A stretch of DNA of 64,000 bases, from NCBI GenBank assembly GCA_008694505.1, contig VZDJ01000049.1, positions 1,275,286 through 1,339,285 of the forward strand, given 5' to 3'. This document shows, one piece after another, positions 10,501 to 22,500 of the stretch. The notes beneath the pieces are model-generated. The model was not told the DNA's origin and did not search any database. It worked only from the letters and a program-made list of their open reading frames with translations. The position numbers and the translations under genes were made by a program. This stretch comes from Cyanoderma ruficeps. Its lineage: Eukaryota; Chordata; Aves; Passeriformes; Timaliidae. Position 1 is the first letter of the stretch, and the number at the start of each line of letters is the position of its first letter.

Positions 10501-13500
10501 GTTTGGAGTGGGAGGGGAGTCGTGGCTGCTGGGATGAACTGCCTCCTGCACCTGGATCCTGTGGCATGTGACTGACACACGATGGGACAGGGGACATTAA
10601 TTAAATAGTGGCATTGGGAGAGCAAGGAGCAGGAGCTGCTTATTCACACAGAGAAGACGGGGAGAGGAGAGAGAATTCAGCCCTGGTTCAGTGGCACACA
10701 GTTCCCATGTCGTTCTTTGGGATGTCAGTACAGGAAAACAGCCACATTTGCTTTTCCTCTGCCCTGATGGGGCGAATGATCAGTTCTGCTCTGCTCCCTT
10801 TCCATCCCTGTGCCCCCCACAAACGCCATCGCTGCTTCCCACACGGATCCCTCCCTTCCACTGGCAGCACGGCGCAGCGAGGGGATATGTCACATTATTA
10901 TTGTGACTACTGTGAGCTCCTGGGACCAGCTCTGCAATTCCCCCCGTCTCTTCCTTTTCATCTCCTCTCCAGCATCAGGCCCTGGCTGTCACTTCCCACG
11001 CTGACAGCCCGGAGTGCTCTGGGGGATGCCATCCACTGAGGACAGCCCTGTTACCCTCTGCCCTGCACCATCTGCTTCCAGCCCAGCACATCAGGCAGCC
11101 TGTGCAGTGGCACATCCAGCATTCCCTGCTTCCCAGTGGGGAATTCCAGGACCAGTTAAAAGGATGCTGAATTTGCTCAATGCCTGTCCCCAACAGCGCT
11201 GAGTGTCACTTCCAACGTGGTGCTGCCCCGAGAGCCACAGCAAGGACTGCCTGTCGTCCCAGGGGTCACAGGTGAGTCCCTTGCCCCATGAGCCCCCCAG
11301 CCTTTGTGAGCAGCTGCTGGTGTTGTGTTCCATCCATCCCACTGCTCCATCCGGCGCGATGCAGCTCCGAACCACAACCAGCGCTCCCTGCCCTCGGCCA
11401 GCTGCACCCAGAGAGGGATTTTTGGCCGATGCCTCTGACAGCCCACCTCCTCCTCTGCCTGCCTGGGCCACTCCAGGCAGCTCCTGTCACCACACAAAGC
11501 CGTGGCAGCAGAACCTCGTGGCACGTGGCTGCTGCCGGAGCTGCGGCTGCCGAGGCCGTGGGATTATTGCTTCCCTGACAGCCGCCGTCACCGCTACCTT
11601 TGGATTTGTTTCAAGATGCTCAGTGGGCATCTGTTCTGTGAAATGTTAAAGGCTCTGCTGAGCTGCATATTGAGCAGGCTCTGCGCCGCCGCCGGCTGCC
11701 CTTTGCTGGAGTTACAGGCGGTTATAGATATATTTATCCGGTTAAAAGCACAGAATTAGGGAAAGGTTTGGGTTGGCAGGACCTTAAAACTCATCTTGTT
11801 CCACCCCTTGCCATGGGCAGGGACATCTTCCACTAGCCCAGGTTGCTCCAAGCCCTGTCCAACCTGACCTTGGACACGTGCAGGGACCCAGGGGCAGCCA
11901 CAGCTTCTCTGGACATCCTGTTCCCACCCCTCACCACCCTCGCAGTGAGATGCAGAAGGAGATGTGCAATGGAGACCAACATTTCCCAACTCAAACTGCA
12001 GAGATTTCTGCCATCAGGTCCTTCAAGCTGCAAAACCCTCATGGCAAACACAAAAGGGCCCTTGGGATTCTGCTGTAGTTTGAGCACCTCCTTCACTGAG
12101 TGCTGAGACCTTGTGGGGACGGACAGGAGCTGCTTCCCAGGATGTGGAGAACAAGAGCCCCTTTGCTCCTTGAGCTGAGCTGCAGGATCAAACCCTCACC
12201 TGTGTCAACACCCTCACCCACGGGGCAGTTTGTTCCTGGCAAACACAGCACAATTCCCACATCAAAGGTACAACCAACTATTGACCAAGGGAACACTTTG
12301 GCGCAAGAAATTTAACACCGAGTGGCTTCGGGGAGCTCTGAGATAGCTGAAGTATGCATAAAAAAAAGAGCTTTTGGATACATCAGGTGACTTCAGCCTG
12401 GTCTAGATAGAGGGTGAGGAATGTTCCAGGATCTGCTGGAAAAACAGGGATAGTGGTGGCCTCACACTGGGGCTCTGCGAGTCCAAGATTTCAACCCTGC
12501 ACACAGGATGAGGAGAGGGCAGCACCCCGGAGCTGCCCCCCAGGAGGAGCCCACCCCAGGCACGCCATCCCTGCTCGGGGGTGGGGACAGATGTCACTCG
12601 GAAGCCTGGGAGACTGTTTGGTAACAGGTGTCACCAGCTTGGTGGCAGCGACAGCGCGGCTGCGACGTGCGAGCCGAGATGTGGCAGCGGAGCCGCCCCG
12701 GGAGCAACGCGGTGCCGGGATGATTTGCAAACTGTCACACGGCGCTCTGCTCGTGGGAGCCGCCTCCCCTCCCCGCACCTCTTCCTTCGTGTTCAGAGCT
12801 CCAGAGGGGACTGGCCGAGGTTTCCGCAGCGAGTCTCAGTGCCACCCGAGGGAAGGGAGGAAGGACAGCGCGGACACCTGAGGATGTGCATTCCCAGGTT
12901 TGAAACCAAAGCCCCACAGCCCGATGCCACCAGCAGGGCCTGGTCCAGGAGCATCATTGCCAGGGGATTTGGCTCTTTGCAGCTGTGAAGTTCCCCCCAT
13001 GCCTGTCACAGCTCCAGCAGACCAAGTGCTGCACAGCAGAAAATACCGAGAAACAGCAAATCTCCCCTTTGAAAGGCAAATGATTTTGCTGATTATTTCA
13101 GCCTCCTGCTCTGGAGGCAGTTAATGCTCCAGTCAGGAGCTCCAGGGGCCGGAGCGGCGCCGGGGATGCTGGGGGGCTCTTCCCTGCCAGCAGCAGGATG
13201 TGGTTGGAGCACTTTCAAATATTAATTAGACCTTTTTGCTGTTAATGAATCACTCCTGATTTTTGCAAACTCTTGGCTTTCAAATGCTCCATGCAGAGCT
13301 CAGGCCGGTGCTCTTCAGAATGGGGACAGAAAACAGGGAAGTCTCACAGACACTCTTCCAGGTGACACTGACCTGCAGGGACACAGAAGAGCTCCTCTGG
13401 GGACAGTCACCACGTGTCACCCACTGGCAGCCAGCAGAGCTAATCAGACCACACTGCACCTTGCTCTTTTGGGAGCCTTTATGGGTTTGTTTGTTTGTTT

Positions 13501-16500
13501 GTTTGTTTTTCCTAACTCCATGAGGAATTCCCTGCTGTCAGCTGTTCTCCTGCCATGATGATCCCTCATTTCCAGAAGGAAGAGCCAGAGCAGTGCACTC
13601 ACCCTCCTGCATCCCTCTGGAACTGCTGCTCTCACCAAGTGAGCCATGTGGGGAGGACCAGCAAGCTCCCAGCTGGAAATCCCCCAGGAAGCTTGCAGGG
13701 AGGCAGCTGGAATAATCAGTCTTTGCCCTTCTCTGGTGCCTTCGAGCAGAGGATGTCCAAGCACACGGACCCAGAGGCTAATCAGGCAGAAAGGGAACAG
13801 CTGGCAGGACAGCAGCGGGATGCAAACGGCCTCGGTGGGATGGGGAGGAGCCGCCCCGTGGGATGAGGAGTGGCCTCACACACCTCGGAGCAGCGGGCTG
13901 GAGGTTCTGGATCTCTGCTCTACCCTGGCATCAACTCGTACCTGCCTCCCACTTCCCTGAAATCATTGTTGATGCTGCTGGTCCATCAGGCTGAGGCAGA
14001 GCTCACCCTCTGGCAGACACACCTTGCTGATTAGGATCATGATTTATTTTCCAGGTAGGATTGGTGAAACACCCGGGCAGGTGGTGAAGAGCCTGAGCCC
14101 TGATCCTGATCCTCACCACTTGGGAGAGCAGAGACAAAATATGGGGGCTCAAACTCCCATTGCCAGGTGAGGATTTTGTGGGAGCAAGTCTCCAACCTCA
14201 GCACCCACATCTGGATGGGGACAGCCAGGGGCCCGGCCAGGGCTTGTGATGGTCCCCCTGACCACTCAGAGGCAGCTGTGGGGTCTCACCTGGCTGGAAG
14301 GTCCTCCTCCATCCTCCTCCTCCTTTCTGCACAATTTTCCTGCCTGCAGATCAGCTCCAGCAGCAGACCACGGAAATGCTCCCTCACAAGCTTTGGAATC
14401 CTCCTGCAGCCACAAGCTCCATGTGCTCGTCACATTCCTCACGTACTTTCATGTTTCCCTGCTCTTTCCAGGGCAGTTCAGTGTCTCACCACTCTCCCGA
14501 ACCCATGGGAATGATGTTTTGCAGGTAGCACAGGCACAGTGGGGCTGGGAAGCTGCTGAGTGTGGCACAGCAGTGACATTCCTGCGGTCACTCTGCCTCT
14601 CTTCCCACCCCTCTGGACACCAGCTCCCTGTGCAGCTCCCAAGCCCAATGCTAAAAGAAATGGTTTGTTCCCATTCCCAGAGGCTCCTGTGCTGGAGAAA
14701 AGCCACGTGGGGTGGATAAATGATCCTAAGGCAAGTGCTAGAGGCTTTTTATAGGAATTAGATAATCCATCCCCTCTGTGGCCGGGCTGTGGGATGGGCG
14801 GCCAAGCGCTGCCTCTCCGTCACGGGCATCCACCTTTCCCTCTCCCCGTGCCATGAAAACCGCATCCACAGATCCCCCATCTGCTCACATACATCACACA
14901 CTTCACTCCGGTTTATTGGCTGGAATAAATCATAAATATTTCATTATATATCAACGGCGCTCGACTCCGGGAAGGCGCAATCCATCACCCCGACGTTCCC
15001 CGCGACCTGCCGCCNTAAACAAGATTGATACACTGTGCCAGGCTGGACTGGGGGATTTATTTATGGAGCACTGGGAGAGGGAGGGCACGGGCAAGTGGAG
15101 CTGCTCCTGGAGCAGCAAGAGGCAGAGTCCTCCAAGAGTGTCACAGGAATGCTGCTGGCATTAGAAGAATCATGGAATTATTTAGCCTGGAAAAGGCCCT
15201 TAAGACTGTCTATTCCACCCGCCCCCCAGCACTGCCAAGCCCAGCACTAACCCATGTCCCCAGGTGCCACATCCTTATGGCTTTTAAATCCCTGCAGAGA
15301 TGGACACCCCACTGCTGCCCTGGGCAGCTGTGCCAGGGCTGGACAGCCCTTTCCATGAGGAAAACTCCCCTAATATCCAAGGCTGCTAGATATTAGGGAA
15401 GGCTGTTCACTCTTGCCCTGTTGCTTGTTCCTTAGGAGAAGACATGGGAGAAGACACCACGGCAAAGCAGGGTCCAGCTGAAGCAACATCCTGCCTCCAA
15501 CAGGGACCTTCCAGACTGTGCCCAGCTCAGGAATTCCACCTCATCCTCCCAGGTGAGACCTCTTCCCAAACCACATCTCCCTGCAGGACCAACTGCACCC
15601 TCAGTGAGTCACCCTCTGGTTGAACCCTGGGCCTTGGGTGAGTTACCAACACCCGAGAGACGCTTGGGGAGGTGCAGCTCTCAGTGATCCAGAGCCTCTC
15701 TGGCACTGCTGGGATTGATGGGAGGCATCCCTGCTCCTGAAGGGATTGACGCCGCCTCGGCAGCGGTGATGTATGTGCACAGATCTCTTTAATGAAATGC
15801 TAAATGATAGGCTAAATAACTGAGCAACTTTAGCTTGATTTATTGCGTGGAAGTGAGGAATGCGTGTCCCTGCTGTCAGCCATCTTGGCTGCCAACAGAG
15901 GTCACGAGCGCTAATTGTAGCTAATTAATGTTAATTAGACTTGGGAAAGACTGAGTCTCCTTTCCCCAGTCATCCCCATCCACCCCAGCCCTTCAGCACT
16001 CACATTCCCTGGAACCAGGCTGCATTCCCAGCAGCTCAGGGTTCAGCAGTTCCTGTTGATCCCAATCCAGCTGCAATCATCAGCTGCAGCTTTCCCCCAC
16101 CTTTTCCACCCTGCTCAGACCATGAGGCTGAGACCTGCCAGGCTCCCAACTCGCTGCTCCCTTTGGAGCGTGTCACAACCTCGGAGTGACTCCAGGAGAT
16201 GCTGGAGTCCATCCACCCTCGCCAGGTCACCTGGACCAGCAAATGCCTTCCTCGGGCTCACAGGAGGCACTGTCCAAAAACACTGGGGCTGCTCTGAGGC
16301 TCCCTCTGCAGAGCACGGCGGGTTCGGAGAGCGCCGCGATCATGAATAAACCATCAAAGGCTCCTGAGGGGGAGAGTCTGAAACTTCCTCAAAAAACCAC
16401 ATGTATATTAACACCGCAGCAATAATTCATGAGGAAACCCTCTCCCCAGCAGCTCCCAGGGCCCCCACTCGCTCCCTGGGTGCAGGACAAAGCCTTTCCC

Positions 16501-19500
16501 AGTGCCCCTGCCCTGCCCAGCAGAGCCGCTGGCACCGGCAGAAGGGCCGGCACTGCGCTCCTGGATCCAGCTGCTGTCCTGGCACGGGCAGCCCTGGCTG
16601 GCAGCAAAACTCCAATCTGCTGCCAAAATCCTCCAGCGGGGCCCAGGGCTTGGGAGGAGAGTGGCTCAGCAGCTGCAGCCCGAGATCTGTCGCTGTGGTG
16701 GGAACAGGCAGGTGAATTCGGCGTGCAGCCGCTGCTCCCCAGGCAGGTTCCACCTGGAGACACAATGGAAGGACGTGGGGATGCTGGGGTGAGTCCACAG
16801 GAGGCCACGGGGCTGCTCCCAGGGCTGGAGCCCCTCTGCTCTGCAGCCAGGCTGGGAGAGCTGGGGGTGTTCACCTGGAGAGGAGAAGGCTCCAGGGAGA
16901 GCTCAGAGCCCCTGCCAGGACCTAAAGGGGCTCCAGGAGAGCTGGAGAGGGACTGGGGACAAGAGGTGGAGGGACAGAAGAAGGGGGAATGGCTTTAAAC
17001 TGAAAGGAGGTAGGCTTATCAGGGATATCAGGGAGAAATCCTTCCCTGTGAGGGTGGGCAGGGCCTGGCACAGGTGCCCAGAGAAGCTGTGGCTGCCCCT
17101 GGATCCCTGGCACTGTCCCAGGCCAGGCTGGACGGGGTTTAGAGCAACCTGGGCTAGTGGAAGGTGTCCCTGGCCATTGCAGGGGGTGGAATGGATGAGC
17201 TTTAAGGTTCTCCCAACCCAAACCATTCTGGGATTCTGTGAAACTCCATTCCAGAACTTCCCCCAGGCCCAGAGCAGGCTCTGCTTCACCCCCTAGAAAT
17301 GAAGAGCCCTTCCTGCTCTGGCCTGGAGGATCCTGCTGGGCACAGGAGGGACCATCCAAAGACACCGACACCCTGAGGATGCCACCGGCTGCTCCCACGC
17401 CTCTCCCACACCAATATCCCGGAGTAATCAGTGGCTGTCAAGCTTTGTGGGTCCCTGGCCACCGAGGCAGAGCAGGATTTGGCCACCCACGTGAAATCTG
17501 GAGGTAATTTAACAGCTCCTGAGAAAGGGAATCAATCCATTGGAAAGGAATCGCTGTTTGTTCCCGCACTTTGCCACGAACACTGCCGGGAGCAGCGGCA
17601 GCAGCAGGTGGATGTGCAGCACCATTTATTTACATAATAAAATTGCCAAGTAGATTTGTAGCTCAGGGCCATCCTCCCCTCCTCCCTGTGCTTGGCTCCC
17701 ACCAGCTGAAAGGCTGTGTCAGGGCAGGTTTAGGCTGGATATCAGGAAAGATTTTTCCCCCAGAGGGTGCTGGGCACTGCCCAGGCTCCCCAGGGAATGG
17801 GCACAGCCCTGAGGCTGCCAGAGCTCCAGGAGAGTTTGGACAACACTCTCAGGCACAGGCTGGGATTGCTGGGATGTCTGGGCAGGGCCAGGATTTGTAC
17901 TTTGATGATCTTAATACGCCCCTTCCAGCTGAGGATATTCCATGATTCCACGATTGATCTGGGAAAGGCACTGGGTCACCTGCAAGCTGCCTGAAGAACC
18001 CTTAAACAATGGACTCCCCACTCTCAAAGCTTCACCAGAGACTCCTGGAGCAGCCAGCACGAGAATAAAAGAAAATCAGAAATAAAAAAAAAAAAAAAGA
18101 AAACCCCAGCCTGGAATGAATTCCTGTCATGCTCTCTAACAGGGAACTTTGTATTCCAGAGGCAGCAGCGCTGAGCCTGCTGTCAGAGCCACGCTGGGAG
18201 AAAGGGCAAAACCCTGCCGAGATGAAAGAATGGGAAGCACTGGAACAGCCTCCCCTGGCATTTACACCTGGAAAAAAAATAAATCACTCAAGGGCATCTC
18301 ACAAAGAGCTGTGCTAATGAGGCTCTCCTCCCCGCGCTGTGGGGCTGCGCCGGCGGAGCGGGACATGGAGCCGTGCCAGGAGTGCTGGCAGCACTCGGCT
18401 ACCGGCGAGGGGAAAGGAGCAGGTAAGACAAGCCTCATCCAACCCTGGAAGGCTGAGCTGAGCTCTGCCCACGCTGCTTCCAGCCAGGGACAGAGGGACT
18501 TGGGGACCTGCCTCTGGGCAGCCCAGGAGTGCAGCTTGTCTCAGCTGATCTAGCGGAGATTCCTTCCCTTCACACGTGTGTTTTCCAAAGGCTCCTCAAG
18601 TTTACTGCACCTCTCAGGCAGGGTGAGAAGCCAGGGTGATGCCCACTGACCCTCCTGGCTTGTCTGCACATCCTGTTTCCTTCACCATCCAAATTCCCCC
18701 TCCACAACCCCGTCCTGGCTGCTGTGAGTGGGTTCATTCCACCACACGGACCTTTCCCTGCTCCCCAGGTGGGTTTTTCTCCTCTGAGCCCAGGGAAGAA
18801 GGCAGGGCAGTGTTTAGGCATTACCCCTCTGGTGTCAGTGCCCCATAGCACTGTGTCTGCCCTCAGGATCCCCCCAGGGTAGGGAACGCACCATCCACTG
18901 CATCCCTTCTCCAACCCCATCCCCTGCAAGCCAGACTTCCCACCACATCCCGCTGGGCAGCAGCTTTGGCTACCAAATGCAAAGAGCCGTGTCTGTCCTG
19001 TTGTTCTGGGGCCTCAGGGGCTGCTGCAGATGGTCCCTGCTCCAGCCTTGGCCTGGGCTGGCATTGGGCACCCTCACAAAGCCTGTGCCAGCCAAGCCCT
19101 GGGCATCCAGCCAGGAGAGGACAGCACCAAATGGAAACTCAGCCTTGGCAAAGCCTGGCAGCGCCTCGGATCCTGCCTGCCCTTGGCAGAGGTGCTGCTC
19201 CTCATTTTTATCTCATTTCTTCAGCTCAGCATGACCAGGAGCCTCTCCGAGGCCTCAGAACTGAAGGACACGAGCAGATGAACTCTCCCCAGGCTGCACA
19301 TCCCGCTCCAAGGGGGCCACGCTGCTCCCATGGATAAACCAGGCAAACCTGGGAGGTTTCTGCAAACCAGGCAGCCAAGAGTTTGGAGGTTGAGTCCTCA
19401 CCAGCAGGAACTCATGGGTGACTGATATGACACAAGCAGGCTGAGCAGAGAACTCCCCCCTGCTCCTCCAGCCTGAATTACTGCAGATGGGTTTGCCCAG

Positions 19501-22500
19501 AGGACCAGCCAGAAAAGAAAATGGGTAAGTAAAAATGAAAATCGTTTCCTTTTTTCACATTAGCACTTAAATATTTATGGAAATCCCCGCAGACAACGAG
19601 ACGAGAAAGAAAACTCCCAGAGTAATAAATAAGTCAATGCTCCAAGGTAGGGCTGCGCAGCTGAACGTGGCTGGTGGAGTTTTGAAGAGTCTGGTAACAA
19701 AAAAAAATAATGGCAATAATAAAAATATTAGAGCAGATCCCTCTGCTCCCTGCAGCCACTGAGGGATGATCAAACCTTAGCAAAAGGCAGAATCACCTCT
19801 ACTTCTCCACGCAGTGACTTGGGGCCTGGCCTTGGGCACTGCCAGGGATCCAGGGGCAGACACAGCTTCTCTGGGCACCCTGTGCCAGGCCCTCCCCACC
19901 CTCCCAGGGAAGGATTCCTTCCTAAATCCCCGAAACGGGGTGGAATTCAATAAGATGGGATGGGGAAGAATGATTCCCAGCAGTCAGGGGCTCGTTCCAG
20001 GCTCTCCCTGCAGGCTGTGAGGGCAGCACTGCTGTAGCAGAGCTCGAGGGGTGAAAGCAGACACAGAACAAGAGGGAAGAGCCTGGATTTTGGAGCTGCA
20101 GGTGCCTGCTGTTCCCACCGACTCTCAGCTGGGGAGCAATTGCTCCACGCCTCTGGAAATGAGCCTCAGTGCAGCAGAGGTTCTCAAAGAAGGAAAGGTT
20201 GGCATCCGAGATGTTTGATACGACGAGAGCAGAGCTTTAGAGAGTAAACAAATTCTGTGCCAAAAGCTGCTCTCATTTACAGCTACAAAAATCCCAAGTC
20301 ACTCTGGAACTGTTGAAAACATCAGTTTCACCAGCAGTCAGGGAAACAGAATGAAACAGAATCACAGAATCAGGGAATCATGGAATACTTTGGGTTGGCA
20401 GGGACCTTAAAGCTCATCTCGTTCCACCCCTCCCATGTCCTGGTGACCCCAAGGCTTCCAGCTGTCAGGCAAACCTGGAAATATTGAATCCTCCAGGAGA
20501 AGGAATAAATACTCAAGCAGGAAGCAGAAAAAGGGAATTCTCTCTCCGAAGTGTTCCAAGTGTGTGTGTAAGGAACCTCTGGGGGTGATAAAGGCTGATG
20601 TATCGGAAAACATTCCATCTTTATGTTCTTAATTTCAGAAACACTTCTCAAATTAGGGCTGGGTGGAAAGGGGAGCCCAGCACATGCCTGGTCTGGCTTC
20701 TGCTCCTGCCCCTTCCCACAGCAACGTGTTTGGGGTCCACCTGGCATTTTTTTGGGGGTGTCCTTCCATGGCATTTGTGGGAAGGTGGGTCCCAGCTCTA
20801 AGCTGCTGCCATCCTGCCCCACCCCTGAGCTGATCCCTGCCAGGCTCCAAAAGAGGCTCCTCCAGGCAGGAGCCCCCGCTCCATCCGGTGGCATCACACC
20901 GGTAGCTCACATAATTTCAGCACATTACAATTAAGGAATCATTTCTTTAAAAATAGAATTTGCATTAGCTGGATTTGTGAGTAGGAAAGCCACCGCAAAC
21001 AAACAGAAAACCTGCAGATTAAGATGCTAATTAGATGCGTTTCTATTTATAATCTGCCTTGATCAGCCTCAAGTATTTTCTCTTTCAGGTGTCTGTGCTC
21101 CACCCACGGATGTGAGCAATTCCCCTGGCAGGGAAACACCTGCTGGTCCCTGGGGACAGCCAAGCACCGGGAAAAGCCTGTGCCAGAGGGACGGGGCTGC
21201 ATCCTGCTCCTTCTCCCAAGGGAGCAGCTCCACAAAGGAAGAGTTGTGCCTGGCCAAGGATGACCTGCCCAGGACCTCTGCTACAAACACATTTCTCTGA
21301 GCTGGAAAACTGCAGGAAGCTTTGCCTTTCCCATCCGAAGGGGTGGAAATCACAGAGTCATGGAATTAGCTGGAAAAGATCTTTAAGATCATCAAGTCTG
21401 ACCATCAGCCCTGCACCACCACCGTGGTCACCACTTACCACGTCCCCAAGTGTCACAACCATGTTTTTTGAACACTTTCAGGGATGGGAACTCCACCAGT
21501 GCCCTTTCCATGAATGAATTTTCCCCCATATCCAAACTAAACCTTCTCTAAGGCCATTTCACCTCATCCTGTCCCTTGTTCCCCTCCCTGGCTGTCCTCT
21601 CCTGTCAGGGAGTTGTGCAGAGCCACAAGGTCCCCCCTGAGCCTCCTTTTCTCCAGGCTGAGCCCCCTCAGCTCCCTCAGCCCCTCCCGGGGCTCCCGGG
21701 CTGGACTCGATGCCTTTGAAAGGTCCTTCCCCACCCAAACTATTCCAGGATTCTGTGAAATCTCCAAGAGCCGGGGCTGGGAATGGCAAGGATCTGCAGC
21801 TGGTGTCAGTTGTGAACGGGGGAGCTCAGTCTGAAAATGACACAGACACATCAGGAGGCCACTGAAACCAGCCAGAGGCACTGGGACCATTCCCTTCTGG
21901 GATTCATGGCTGCAGCAAGAGCATGTTCCATTTTTGGAGCAAAATGGGAATGCAGTGCTGAGTGGGATGCTCCCAGCTAAGCCAGGGCTCGTCCTTGGTG
22001 CTTGGATTTGTAACCACATTGGAAAAACAACTTCTTTTCGTTGTTGTTCTTGGGTTTGTTTTTTTTTTTTAATTTTGTTTTGTTTTCCTTGGAGTTTCCT
22101 CTTTCACTGCACAACATCCAGAAGGAATAAAGAGACCAGGTCCACTCTGTCCTCACTCAAAACCCTTAACAACAGGATATGGTGTTTTGGGCCAAAAGAT
22201 TTATTATCAATGGGGTTCAGGGGCATTTGTGACCTGTGCAAAAGGGTCCAGCAAAAATTCACTGATAAACCAAGATTTAACAACGTGAAAACCAGCTCCG
22301 AGGTTGTGGGGGGTTTTTAAAATGCAGCCCAAAGAAAGAAATTTAAAAGATATGAGTCATCATTCCGAAATGTGCATCAAACAAGTTAAATAACTCTTAC
22401 TTTCTTAACGACATATTAATCAAAGTGCATTGATTCTCGAATCAGATCCTCCTCCCAACAAGCTCTCTATCTTCTCCATCCTGATGCATGCATTAAGAGA

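Noticed and set aside
16399..16998. Overlapping frames of 96-189 codons around 16.4-17.0 kb
   Set aside because: Open in several phases on both strands in GC-rich sequence, partly within CR1; no conserved motif and no consistent splice sites.
21349..21765. Twin-priming 5' inversion of a single CR1 insertion
   Set aside because: Both arms carry a CR1 3' terminus and belong to different groups, so one inverted insertion cannot explain them.
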